21,186 nt of DNA, from assembly GCA_046498185.1 (NCBI GenBank), contig JAWOBE010000047.1, positions 1 to 21,186 on the forward strand, written 5' to 3'. The notes under the pieces were generated by a model. It saw nothing but the letters and a program-made list of their open reading frames with translations. It made no database searches and was not told where the DNA came from. The translations under genes were made by a program, and so were the position numbers. Shown piece after piece: positions 14,657 to 21,186 of the stretch (the first letter of the stretch is position 1; every line of letters begins with the position of its first letter). This stretch comes from CAYXDR01 sp046498185. GTDB lineage: Bacteria > Desulfobacterota > DSM-4660 > Desulfatiglandales > Desulfatiglandaceae.

Positions 14657-15919
14657 ATGCATCATTTTCATTACATAGGAGGCCGACTACACTGTGAGGA
14701 TGTCCCGGTCGAAGACTTGGCGAATTCTATGGGTACACCTTTTTACTTATACTCGCATGCCACCCTGGTTCAGCATTTCAATGCGTTCGACGATTCCTTC
14801 CGCGATGTCCCTCATTTGACCTGTTTTTCGGTGAAATCAAATTCCAACCTTGGGATACTCAGGTTGTTCGCAGACAAAGGCGGGGGGGCCGACATTGTAT
14901 CCGGCGGGGAACTGTATCGTTGTCTGGCTGCAGGAGTTCAGCCGGAAAAGATTGTGTATTCCGGTGTCGGTAAAAAATCCGATGAAATGGCCTACGCACT
15001 CGATTCCGGAATTCTTATGTTCAATATCGAGTCCGGCCAGGAGTTGGAAGCGCTTTCAAGCATAGCGGAGGAAAAACGGGCCAGGGCAAGAGTGGCTTTT
15101 CGTGTCAATCCGGACGTGGATCCCCGCACGCATCCGTATATTTCGACGGGGCTTAAAGAAAACAAGTTCGGTATCGATATACACGAAGCTCCGAAGTGGT
15201 ATAAGGCCGCGGCTGAGCTTCCAAACCTTGAAGTTGCGGGAGTGTCCTGTCACATCGGGTCCCAGCTCACAGAAATTTCTCCTTTCGTCGAGGCTTTAAG
15301 GAAGCTGAAGGGACTGATTGAAGGGCTGAAGGCCGACGGGCATTCGATTCGATACCTGGACTTGGGCGGGGGGCTCGGCATTACCTATGATCACGAAATT
15401 CCGCCCCACCCGTCGCAATATGCACGGGCTATCAAGGATGAACTCGGAGACTGCGGGCTGGTGTTGATTTTCGAACCCGGCCGGGTGATCATGGGAAACG
15501 CCGGGGTGCTGATCACCAGGGTGCTCTACACCAAGTCCACTTCGGATAAGTCTTTTGTTGTTGTGGACGCCGCAATGAACGATCTAATGCGGCCGGCCCT
15601 GTATAATTCTTATCATGCTATACAACCGGTTCAGCAGGCCGGTCGCCCGGAATTGGAAGTAGACGTCGTCGGCCCCATATGCGAATCCGGGGACTTCCTG
15701 GCGAAAAAACGAATACTTCCACAGGTTGAGCAGGGGGAACTGCTCGCGGTCATGAGTTCCGGAGCCTATGGTTTCAGCATGTCTTCCAATTACAATTCCC
15801 GCCCCAGAGTGTGTGAAGTGATGGTCAAAGGAGCGACTTGCCACGTGATACGAACCAGGGAGACGTATGAAGACCTGATTAGAAGGGAAACTATTCCGGA
15901 TTTTCTTGGGAGTTTTTGA
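14657..15919 (+). CDS. lysA: Diaminopimelate decarboxylase
   Basis: PLP enzyme that decarboxylates meso-diaminopimelate to lysine. The ATG at 14657 lies 15 bases after the lipoprotein stop, with GGCGGGG upstream; 420 residues. It is a fold-III decarboxylase, with the PLP lysine K60 in CFSVKSNSNLGIL, the VNPDVDPRTHPYISTGLKENKFGI segment, HIGSQL, the PLP-phosphate glycine loop DLGGGLGI, EPGRVIMGNAGVL, and the active-site C342 in GPICESGDFLAKKR. It is the right length for LysA and lacks features of carboxynorspermidine or ornithine decarboxylases. The last base of its TGA is the first base of the dapF ATG. Confidence 0.97.
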   Translation: MHHFHYIGGRLHCEDVPVEDLANSMGTPFYLYSHATLVQHFNAFDDSFRDVPHLTCFSVKSNSNLGILRLFADKGGGADIVSGGELYRCLAAGVQPEKIVYSGVGKKSDEMAYALDSGILMFNIESGQELEALSSIAEEKRARARVAFRVNPDVDPRTHPYISTGLKENKFGIDIHEAPKWYKAAAELPNLEVAGVSCHIGSQLTEISPFVEALRKLKGLIEGLKADGHSIRYLDLGGGLGITYDHEIPPHPSQYARAIKDELGDCGLVLIFEPGRVIMGNAGVLITRVLYTKSTSDKSFVVVDAAMNDLMRPALYNSYHAIQPVQQAGRPELEVDVVGPICESGDFLAKKRILPQVEQGELLAVMSSGAYGFSMSSNYNSRPRVCEVMVKGATCHVIRTRETYEDLIRRETIPDFLGSF

Positions 15920-16746
15920 TGATAGGCGATACCGTTCGATTCTGGAAAATGAACGGCAGTGGAAATGATTTCATCGTGATCGACAACCGAGACGGTCGGC
16001 TTGGTGACGACGATCTCAAACTCATTGCGACGCGTGCATGCAGGCGTAGGGAGTCAGTCGGCGCAGACGGCGTCATCTTCGTTGTTGAATCCGACAAATA
16101 CGATTTCGGCTGGCGTTTTTTCAACGCAGATGGCGGCGAGGTTGAAATGTGCGGAAACGGAAGCAGGTGTGTTGCACGCTTCGCGCTTTTGAACGGAATC
16201 GCAGGGCCGAAGATGACCTTCCAAACGCTGGCTGGTCCTGTTTCCGCGGAGGTGAACGATCGGATCGTCAGGGTTAAAATGCCCGATCCGGAAGGCCTCT
16301 CGCTTGATATAAAAGTTGAGGCGAAACCCGGGTGGCGCAGTATCGATTTCATCAATACCGGTGTCCCGCACGTGGTTGTTATAGTGGATGATCCAAAACG
16401 ACAGCCGGTGGTCGAGCATGGTAGATTCATAAGATACCATGATTTTTTTGCTCCTGCAGGCACCAATGCGAATTTTATGGCCGTGACCGGATCCGACCGC
16501 ATCGATGTAAGGACTTATGAACGTGGGGTCGAAGATGAAACACTTGCCTGCGGGACAGGGTCGATCGCCTGTGCACTGGTAACCGCTGCTCGCGGACTGG
16601 TCCGCTCACCTGTCAAGGTTGTTACGCGGGGCGGTGAAGAATTAAAGATCCATTTCAACGAAATAGATAGCAAATTCAATAAGGTATGGTTAGAAGGAGG
16701 AACTGCGATTTCCTACAAAGCCCAGTTGCTTGAGGAAGCGTTTTGA
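15919..16746 (+). CDS. dapF: Diaminopimelate epimerase
   Basis: Cofactor-free epimerase that turns LL- into meso-diaminopimelate, the substrate of LysA and of peptidoglycan synthesis. The ATG at 15919 overlaps the lysA stop (TGATG) and has GGGAG 6 bases upstream; 275 residues. The two catalytic cysteines are present: C78 in EMCGNGSRC and C211 in LACGTGSIAC. The N-terminal FWKMNGSGNDFIVIDNR and the FINTGVPHVVV segment are typical. Coupling to lysA puts the last two steps of lysine synthesis under one translational unit. Confidence 0.97.
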   Translation: MIGDTVRFWKMNGSGNDFIVIDNRDGRLGDDDLKLIATRACRRRESVGADGVIFVVESDKYDFGWRFFNADGGEVEMCGNGSRCVARFALLNGIAGPKMTFQTLAGPVSAEVNDRIVRVKMPDPEGLSLDIKVEAKPGWRSIDFINTGVPHVVVIVDDPKRQPVVEHGRFIRYHDFFAPAGTNANFMAVTGSDRIDVRTYERGVEDETLACGTGSIACALVTAARGLVRSPVKVVTRGGEELKIHFNEIDSKFNKVWLEGGTAISYKAQLLEEAF

Positions 16747-16758
16747 ATCAGAAAAGAC

Positions 16759-16781
16759 GGGGCAACCCCTGAGTATTTTTT
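16759..16781 (+). terminator. Small hairpin and T6 run between dapF and dapA
   Basis: GGGG (16759-16762), CAA and CCCC (16766-16769) make a 4-bp stem, followed six bases later by TTTTTT (16776-16781). The stem is short and the T-run displaced, so this is at best a leaky terminator or processing point inside the operon, just upstream of a good dapA ribosome-binding site. Confidence 0.35.
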
Positions 16782-16801
16782 GATAAAAGGGAGGTAAAAA
16801 A

Positions 16802-17686
16802 ATGTTTTCAGGTTCCATCGTTGCGATTGTGACTCCGTTCAAGAACGGGGAGGTGGATGAGGAGGCTTTTCGATCTCTGATCGAATTCCAGATTGAAAAT
16901 GGAACTTCCGGCATCGTTCCTTGCGGAACCACCGGTGAATCGGCGACCCTTTCCATGGAGGAGCATTGTCGGGTCATCGACATAACCGTGGAGGCCGTGA
17001 AAAAGAGGGTCCCGGTGATAGCGGGAACCGGCGGCAACAGCACTGCGGAGGCCGTTGAACTTACAAGGCATGCAAAGGAATCCGGGGCCGATGCGACTCT
17101 GCAGGTCGCGCCGTACTATAATAAGCCCACCCAGGAGGGGCTTTACCAGCATTTCAAAACGATTGCCGATTCGGTCCCTCTTCCTCAAATTCTTTACAAT
17201 ATCCCGGGGCGGACGAGCGTTAATGTGTTACCCGAAACTGTTGCAAGACTGGCTCAGTTGCCCGCTATAGTTGCAATTAAAGAGGCTTCCGGCAGTCTTC
17301 CGCAGATGGCTGAGGTCATGGAGCTGGCAGGCGATCGTATCACCCTGCTTGCAGGGGATGACAATGTGGTGCTTCCTGTACTGGCGATCGGTGGTAAGGG
17401 GGTAATATCGGTCATAGCGAATCTTGTGCCGGACAAGTTGGCCGAACTCATAAAATTGTGGGAAAAAGGTGACGGTGTTGGGGCGAGGGAGGCTTATTAC
17501 CACTTGCTTCCTCTCTGCAGGGCGATGTTTCTGGAAACCAATCCGATTCCTGTGAAAACAGCCCTCGCACTGACAGGTAAATTGAAGGAAGGTTTCAGAC
17601 TGCCGATGACCTCGATGGCGCCGGCCAATGTGGAAAAGCTGGTCAAGGTGCTGGAAGGTTATGGACTTAAAAAGGGCACGGTATGA
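16802..17686 (+). CDS. dapA: 4-hydroxy-tetrahydrodipicolinate synthase
   Basis: Condenses pyruvate with aspartate semialdehyde, the first committed step of the diaminopimelate/lysine branch. The ATG at 16802 has GGGAGG 7 bases upstream; 294 residues. Marks are FSGSIVAIVTPFKNGEVDE, the GTTGESATLS substrate loop, VIAGTGGNSTAEAVELT, APYYNKPTQEGLYQHF, the catalytic tyrosine in ILYNIPGRTSVN, and the Schiff-base lysine K160 in VAIKEASG. It is bacterial DapA rather than an N-acetylneuraminate lyase, as the flanking dapF and dapB confirm. The 55-base gap before it is the longest inside the lysine block. Confidence 0.97.
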   Translation: MFSGSIVAIVTPFKNGEVDEEAFRSLIEFQIENGTSGIVPCGTTGESATLSMEEHCRVIDITVEAVKKRVPVIAGTGGNSTAEAVELTRHAKESGADATLQVAPYYNKPTQEGLYQHFKTIADSVPLPQILYNIPGRTSVNVLPETVARLAQLPAIVAIKEASGSLPQMAEVMELAGDRITLLAGDDNVVLPVLAIGGKGVISVIANLVPDKLAELIKLWEKGDGVGAREAYYHLLPLCRAMFLETNPIPVKTALALTGKLKEGFRLPMTSMAPANVEKLVKVLEGYGLKKGTV

Positions 17687-18492
17687 TAGAGGTAATCATC
17701 GCGGGAGCCGCAGGACGGATGGGTAAGAGGCTTGTAAGAGCCGCCGCCGCAAGCGATGAGGTTGTGGTCAAAGCCGCCTTCGAGCGGGAGAACCATCCTC
17801 TGGTGGGAGAAGATGTGGGAGTTGCGGCAGGGATAGGAGCGCTGGGCGTGCCAATTTCCACTTCCCTTCATGATACGGGCTTCAACGGAAAGGTCTTGAT
17901 CGATTTTACGCTTCCAGAAGCCTCTATGAAAAATTTACATGAAGCCGCCGAAAAAGGCCTTGCCGCAGTCGTAGGCACCACTGGTTTTTCGGCGGAAATG
18001 CTCGCGGATATCCGAGAGATGAGCCGGCGCCTAAGTTGTGTGATGTCGCCGAACATGAGCGTAGGAATGAACATAATGTTTAAAACCGCCGGAAAACTGG
18101 CTGCAACTCTCGGGCATGGTTATGACCTGGAGATCTTGGAAATCCACCACCGCCTTAAAAAGGATGCGCCGAGCGGTACCGCGGTGCGGCTGGCCGAAGT
18201 GCTTGCCGATGCCACCGGGCGTAATATCGAGGATACGGCGGTTTATGCCCGTAAAGGTATCATCGGGGCCAGGTCGGACAAGGAGATCGGTATTCAAAGC
18301 CTTCGGGGTGGGGATGTGACAGGAGAGCACACCGTGCTTTTTCTGGGGAACGGTGAGCGGCTGGAATTGACTCACCGCGCTCATAACCGTGACAATTTCG
18401 CTCACGGGGCGCTGAGGGCGGCGGTTTGGGTTGTGGACAGACCCGCCGGGCTCTATGATATGCAGGATGTGCTCGGGTTGAGAGAGCGGTAG
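17683..18492 (+). CDS. dapB: 4-hydroxy-tetrahydrodipicolinate reductase
   Basis: Reduces the DapA product to tetrahydrodipicolinate with NAD(P)H. It starts at ATG 17683, overlapping the dapA stop as ATGA, so the pair is translationally coupled; 269 residues. The dinucleotide-binding loop is IAGAAGRMGKR (6-16). Further marks are VLIDFTLPEA, VGTTGFS, SPNMSVGMN, the substrate motif EIHHRLKKDAPSGTA, and the C-terminal ELTHRAHNRDNFAHGALRAA. No dapL, dapD, dapC or dapE follows, so the middle of the pathway is encoded elsewhere. Confidence 0.97.
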   Translation: MIEVIIAGAAGRMGKRLVRAAAASDEVVVKAAFERENHPLVGEDVGVAAGIGALGVPISTSLHDTGFNGKVLIDFTLPEASMKNLHEAAEKGLAAVVGTTGFSAEMLADIREMSRRLSCVMSPNMSVGMNIMFKTAGKLAATLGHGYDLEILEIHHRLKKDAPSGTAVRLAEVLADATGRNIEDTAVYARKGIIGARSDKEIGIQSLRGGDVTGEHTVLFLGNGERLELTHRAHNRDNFAHGALRAAVWVVDRPAGLYDMQDVLGLRER

Positions 18493-18555
18493 CCGAAGTC
18501 CTGGGTTCTGTTCTGTCGGGGGCGGGTGGTGAAAGAAATAATAGAGGATGGAAAC

Positions 18556-19077
18556 GTGACCGCCTACGTGGGCGTGGGTTCGAATCTGGGTGATAAGGCG
18601 GTGTTTTGCCGCCGGGCGGTTCGAATGGTGGACGAAATGGTGGACTGCCGGGTATGCAGGGTCTCCAGCCTTTACCGTACAGAGCCGGTGGGTGTCCAGG
18701 GCCATGATTGGTATTTGAACGGGGTTATCGGCGTCTGCACCACTTTAACGCCGCAAGGATTACTCGAGCGCTTGCTGGATGTGGAGTACAGGCTCGGGAG
18801 GGTTCGTACGGGCATACTACAACCGAGGGTGATTGATCTGGATTTGCTGTTGTTCGGACGGACTGTTATCAACACGTTGGATTTGATACTTCCTCATCCG
18901 CGTATGCATCTACGCAGATTCGTTATGGCGCCGATGGCGGAAATCGCGCCGGATTTACCGCATCCGGTGCTGGGGCTGACAGTGGAAAAACTTTTGGAAG
19001 CATGTCCGTCGGATGGACAGGGCGTAAGCCTGTGGCCGTCTGTAAACAGCGCACGCGGAAAAGCTTGGTGGAGCTGA
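18556..19077 (+). CDS. folK: 6-hydroxymethyl-7,8-dihydropterin pyrophosphokinase
   Basis: Transfers pyrophosphate from ATP to the pterin in folate synthesis. The frame opens with GTG codons at 18526 and 18529, but GAGG lies 8 bases before the GTG at 18556, and from there the protein starts with TAYVGVGSNLGDK, matching the family N terminus; 173 residues. Marks are GSNLGD (8-13), SSLYRTEPVGVQGHDWYLNGV, the metal and ATP segment PRVIDLDLLLFG, and LPHPRMHLRRFVMAPMAEIAPDLPHPVLG. The usual W/Y-G-P-R before IDLD reads LQPR here, a small deviation. No other folate gene is near. It follows dapB by 63 bases. Confidence 0.92.
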   Translation: MTAYVGVGSNLGDKAVFCRRAVRMVDEMVDCRVCRVSSLYRTEPVGVQGHDWYLNGVIGVCTTLTPQGLLERLLDVEYRLGRVRTGILQPRVIDLDLLLFGRTVINTLDLILPHPRMHLRRFVMAPMAEIAPDLPHPVLGLTVEKLLEACPSDGQGVSLWPSVNSARGKAWWS

Positions 19078-19080
19078 TTC

Positions 19081-19341
19081 ATGCTTGTTCGTCTTATTTT
19101 TCTGGGGGCAGTAGCATGGTTTTTGTTCCGAATCGTCAGGAAGTTGCTAGCCGCCGGGACAAGAGATTCCAGCGGATCTTCCCCTCCCCGCGGGTCGGTG
19201 GATGAAATGGTGCAGGATCCTGTTTGCGGGACATATGTGCCTGTTAGAGAGGCTTATCGAAGAGTTATTGACGGCAAAGCTTATTATTTTTGCAGTGAAC
19301 GATGCGCCGATCTTTTTGAGGAACAGCGCGGTCGGCGGTAG
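19081..19341 (+). CDS. Small membrane-anchored YHS-type protein (PP0621-like)
   Basis: Function unknown. An 86-residue protein with GGAG 7 bases before its ATG, three bases after the folK stop. One N-terminal transmembrane segment (about 2-18, LVRLIFLGAVAWFLFRIV) is followed by basic residues, a Ser/Pro/Gly-rich linker (25-40) and a C-terminal YHS-like domain: VQDPVCGTYVPVREAYRRVIDGKAYYFCSERCADLFEE, with C49, C71 and C75. The DPVCGTYV...YYFCS..C pattern suggests metal binding or sensing. The basic residues after the membrane segment suggest the domain is cytoplasmic. The overall plan matches the PP0621-like family of short anchored proteins. Confidence 0.8.
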   Translation: MLVRLIFLGAVAWFLFRIVRKLLAAGTRDSSGSSPPRGSVDEMVQDPVCGTYVPVREAYRRVIDGKAYYFCSERCADLFEEQRGRR

Positions 19342-19374
19342 TCGTGGGAGCTGTTGTCATGGAAAGGAATGATT

Positions 19375-20019
19375 ATGAAATTTTTTATTGATACCGCCAA
19401 CGTGGAGGAGATCAGGAAAGCGCATGACCTTGGTATGGTCGACGGGGTTACGACGAACCCGAGCCTAGCCGCAAAGGAGGGGAGGCCGTTCGAGGAGTTG
19501 ATTTTGGAGATATGCAGCATTGTGGAAGGGCCGGTCAGTGCGGAGGTGGTCAGCCTGGATGCGGGTGGGATGGTGTCCGAAGCTGAAAATCTGGCTTCTT
19601 TGGCGGAAAACATTGTCGTTAAGATTCCCCTTATCGAAGAGGGGCTCAAGGCGGTAAGAATACTTTCCGACAAGGATATTCCGACCAATGTGACGCTTTG
19701 TTTTTCCCCTCTTCAGGCCCTTGCCGCCGCAAAGGCCGGTGCAAGATACATCAGCCCGTTCGTGGGTAGGCTGGATGATATCTCGACGACCGGCATGGAG
19801 CTGGTCGAACAGATTATCACCATTTACAACAATTACGGATTTGAAACCGAAGTTATAGTCGCGAGCGTCAGGAACCCCCTTCATATCCTGGAAGCGGCCC
19901 TTATGGGAGCTGATATCGCTACGATACCGTTTAAGGTTATTCAACAGATCATGAAACACCCATTAACCGATATTGGACTCGAGAAGTTTCTTGCTGACTG
20001 GAAAAAGCTGGAGAAGTGA
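19375..20019 (+). CDS. Transaldolase-like protein, TalC/Fsa (MipB) type
   Basis: Single-domain class-I aldolase: either a small transaldolase of the pentose phosphate pathway or a fructose-6-phosphate aldolase; sequence alone does not settle which. The ATG at 19375 has AAGGA 6 bases upstream and yields 214 residues, exactly the small-family size. Marks are MKFFIDTANVEEIRKAHDLG, DGVTTNPSLAAKEG (23-36), the Schiff-base lysine K83 in NIVVKIPL, NVTLCFSPLQALAAAKAGA, ISPFVGRLDDI, VIVASVRNPLHILEAALMGADIATIPFKVI, and the C-terminal HPLTDIGLEKFLADW. It lies 33 bases after the YHS gene and just before the transglycosylase. Confidence 0.93.
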   Translation: MKFFIDTANVEEIRKAHDLGMVDGVTTNPSLAAKEGRPFEELILEICSIVEGPVSAEVVSLDAGGMVSEAENLASLAENIVVKIPLIEEGLKAVRILSDKDIPTNVTLCFSPLQALAAAKAGARYISPFVGRLDDISTTGMELVEQIITIYNNYGFETEVIVASVRNPLHILEAALMGADIATIPFKVIQQIMKHPLTDIGLEKFLADWKKLEK

Positions 20020-20021
20020 AA

Positions 20022-20603
20022 ATGCCGATTCTTTCGGCTTTTGCAGGTTTGTTGACTTTGCTTACGGCTTTATGGGCGGTGGTTCCGGTTGTCAGGGCCG
20101 ATATCTACCGTTATGTCGACAGCGAGGGCGTCATTCATTTTTCCAATGTTCCATCCGACGGCCGCTACACAATTTTCATGCGTACCGTTAAGAAGCAGGC
20201 GGGCCGGTATATCAGCGATTATGAGGATATTATAAATAAGGCTTCCGATAAATTCGGCGTAGATTGCTCTTTGATCAAGGCGGTTATCAAGGCCGAATCG
20301 GATTTTAACCACCGAGCCGTATCACACAAGGGAGCGCAAGGGTTGATGCAATTGATGCCCCAGACCGCCCAAGTGCTTCATGTCAGGGATCCTTTCAACC
20401 CTGAAGCCAACATAATCGGAGGGACCAGGTACTTGAGTTCGTTGCTCAAGCAGTACAAGGGGAACGTTCGTCTGGCGCTTGCTGCCTATAATGCAGGCCC
20501 GGAGAGGGTTGATTCCTACCAGGATGTCCCTCCCTTCGAGGAAACCCGTGGTTTTGTCGAAAGAGTATTAAAATACGCAGGTGATTATGAATCGCAGGAT
20601 TAA
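20022..20603 (+). CDS. Periplasmic lytic transglycosylase with DUF4124 and SLT domains
   Basis: Probably cleaves peptidoglycan glycan strands non-hydrolytically during wall growth or turnover. The ATG at 20022 has GGAG 8 bases upstream; a GTG at 20016 overlapping the transaldolase stop is too close to that site. It has 193 residues: a signal peptide (1-26, ending VVRA), a DUF4124-like stretch DIYRYVDSEGVIHFSNVP (27-44), then a Slt70-type domain (about 65-185). The catalytic glutamate is E92 in IKAESDFNHRAVSHKGAQGLMQLMPQTA, and the fold-closing LALAAYNAGPERV is present. It is the last protein gene before the tRNA genes, 34 bases ahead of their promoter. Confidence 0.93.
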   Translation: MPILSAFAGLLTLLTALWAVVPVVRADIYRYVDSEGVIHFSNVPSDGRYTIFMRTVKKQAGRYISDYEDIINKASDKFGVDCSLIKAVIKAESDFNHRAVSHKGAQGLMQLMPQTAQVLHVRDPFNPEANIIGGTRYLSSLLKQYKGNVRLALAAYNAGPERVDSYQDVPPFEETRGFVERVLKYAGDYESQD

Positions 20604-20637
20604 GAAGAGGGAGTTTTCGGCCGGAGTTAAAATTTTA

Positions 20638-20665
20638 TTGACAATGGGCTTCGGAGATGTAAAAT
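20638..20665 (+). promoter_or_regulatory. Sigma-70 promoter of the tRNA-Gly/tRNA-Cys operon
   Basis: A perfect -35 box TTGACA (20638-20643), a 16-base spacer and a -10 box TAAAAT (20660-20665, five of six). This is the best promoter in the window. Initiation near 20672 would start a few bases before tRNA-Gly. Confidence 0.85.
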
Positions 20666-20677
20666 AACTTTTTCAAG

Positions 20678-20753
20678 GCGGGAATAGCTCAGTTGGTAGA
20701 GCCCCACGTTGCCAACGTGGTTGTCGCGGGTTCAAGTCCCGTTTCCCGCTCCA
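20678..20753 (+). tRNA. tRNA-Gly (anticodon GCC)
   Basis: 76 bases including an encoded CCA end. The acceptor stem GCGGGAA pairs with TTCCCGC, the D-arm is AGCTC...GAGC, the anticodon stem CCACG pairs with CGTGG around the loop TTGCCAA, giving anticodon GCC, and the T-loop is TTCAAGT. Discriminator base is T. Confidence 0.98.
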
Positions 20754-20770
20754 TTTCGAAAAAGAGGAAT

Positions 20771-20845
20771 GGCGGCATAGCCAAGTGGTAAGGCAGCGGT
20801 CTGCAAAACCGTTATTCACCGGTTCGAATCCGGTTGCCGCCTCCA
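20771..20845 (+). tRNA. tRNA-Cys (anticodon GCA)
   Basis: 75 bases including an encoded CCA end. The acceptor stem GGCGGCA pairs with TGCCGCC, the anticodon stem GCGGT pairs with ACCGT (with one weak pair) around the loop CTGCAAA, giving anticodon GCA, and the T-loop is TTCGAAT. It lies 17 bases after tRNA-Gly on the same transcript. A Gly-Cys pair is also known from the enterobacterial glyW-cysT-leuZ operon; no tRNA-Leu follows here. Confidence 0.98.
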
Positions 20846-20856
20846 GAAGATAAAAG

Positions 20857-20895
20857 AAAGCCTCCAAGTTAAATCAATAGCTTGGGGGCTTTTTT
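20857..20895. terminator. Rho-independent terminator of the tRNA operon, usable in both directions
   Basis: A 12-bp stem (20857-20868 with 20881-20892, one T-G wobble pair at 20863/20886), a 12-base loop and a T-run from 20890 on the + strand. On the minus strand the stem is followed by TTTCTTTTATC. The stop codon of the OmpA-like fragment (20869-20871) lies in the loop, so the last codons of that frame are the terminator stem. Confidence 0.93.
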
Positions 20896-21186
20896 GTTGT
20901 TTTCAGTAGGAGAGAAATCGGAGCACGTTTTGTTTGCATTGTAGGGACCTACATAAGGCTCCTTCATAACGAGCTCAGGAATGAAATCCGGCCCACGTGC
21001 ATCTACATTAGTGCTTCCACTGGCAAACAAGAGGCTTTCTTCCAGCGATACATAAACCTTCCCCTGCTTGATTTCCACCGTCAGCCCATTGTTTTCAAAG
21101 CCTAACAGGGCCTCTGAAACGGTGCTGCGCAACGCCTTTACTGCGGCGTCCTGGCGGGCAAGGATTTCTTCCAGCTCATTGACCCG
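20869..21186 (-). pseudogene. OmpA-like envelope protein fragment, C-terminal domain lost; 5' end beyond the window
   Basis: The frame is open from the window edge, with 105 codons visible. Residues 1-22 (RVNELEEILARQDAAVKAL) look like a coiled coil, and residues 23-65 (SEALLGFENNGLTVEIKQG, KVYVSLEESLLFASGSTNVDARG) match the start of an OmpA/MotB-type peptidoglycan-binding domain, in wording I associate with Bacteroidetes-style OmpA proteins. After residue 65 (about base 20992) the rest of the domain, including the expected GHTD segment, is absent. The 40 residues that follow (PDFIPELVMKEPYVG...) resemble nothing I know, and the frame ends in the tRNA terminator loop. No other frame restores the domain, so a simple frameshift is unlikely. 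It is probably a truncated, non-functional remnant, or a real protein with an odd tail. Confidence 0.6.

Noticed and set aside
14201..18492. Lysine riboswitch or L-box upstream of lysA or dapA
   Set aside because: The gaps (15 and 55 bases) are far too short to hold one, and no related structure is seen.
20673..20867. Minus-strand frame of 64 codons reading ATGFEPVNNGFADR and GKRDLNPRQPRW
   Set aside because: This is the well-known spurious translation of the antisense of tRNA genes; both tRNAs lie exactly here.

Overview
The window is an ordinary, densely packed chromosomal segment of a Gram-negative bacterium, most likely a deltaproteobacterium (Desulfobacterota in the wide sense). Three things point that way. 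The gene order argB-argD-argG-argH, lipoprotein, lysA, dapF, dapA, dapB resembles the arg/lys clusters I recall from Geobacter-like deltaproteobacteria. There is a lipoprotein gene and a periplasmic lytic transglycosylase, which fit an outer-membrane cell plan. An EF-G-like paralogue is present. This assignment is inference from gene order and protein character, not a phylogeny.

Layout. (1) 1-1288, + strand: the 3' nine-tenths of a pyruvate kinase gene. (2) 1299-6062, - strand: in transcription order an EF-G-like GTPase (fusA2 type), a MogA-type molybdopterin adenylyltransferase, a secreted parvulin-type prolyl isomerase, and an ornithine carbamoyltransferase (argF) that meets pyruvate kinase tail to tail. 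(3) 6063-6364: divergent intergenic region. (4) 6365-9309, + strand: xerC-hslV-hslU, the CodV-CodW-CodX arrangement (tyrosine recombinase plus two-component ATP-dependent protease). (5) 9451-14204: argB-argD-argG-argH, the arginine pathway from N-acetylglutamate onward, lacking argF in its usual slot because argF lies in block 2. (6) 14201-18492: lipoprotein, lysA, dapF, dapA, dapB, the lysine/diaminopimelate branch. (7) 18556-20603: folK, a small membrane-anchored YHS-type protein, a TalC/Fsa-type transaldolase and a lytic transglycosylase. (8) 20638-20895: a near-consensus promoter, tRNA-Gly(GCC), tRNA-Cys(GCA) and a strong terminator. (9) 20869-21186, - strand: a fragment of an OmpA-like envelope protein that loses the family sequence partway through and ends inside the terminator hairpin.

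The + strand from 9451 to about 20600 looks like one long, translationally coupled transcription block. Stop and start codons overlap as GTGA (argD/argG, argH/lipoprotein), TGATG (lysA/dapF) and ATGA (dapA/dapB). It supplies arginine, lysine and meso-diaminopimelate for peptidoglycan, plus a folate step.

I found no CRISPR array, phage, toxin-antitoxin, insertion sequence or biosynthetic island, and I do not think the window holds an undescribed multi-gene system. The points most worth a second look are: a perfect 32-bp palindrome inside argF that coincides with changes at two positions I recall as conserved; the displacement and subtype of argF; the missing switch II histidine in the EF-G-like protein; the enlarged lipoprotein in the LptM/LppL position; and the chimeric OmpA fragment next to the tRNA genes.
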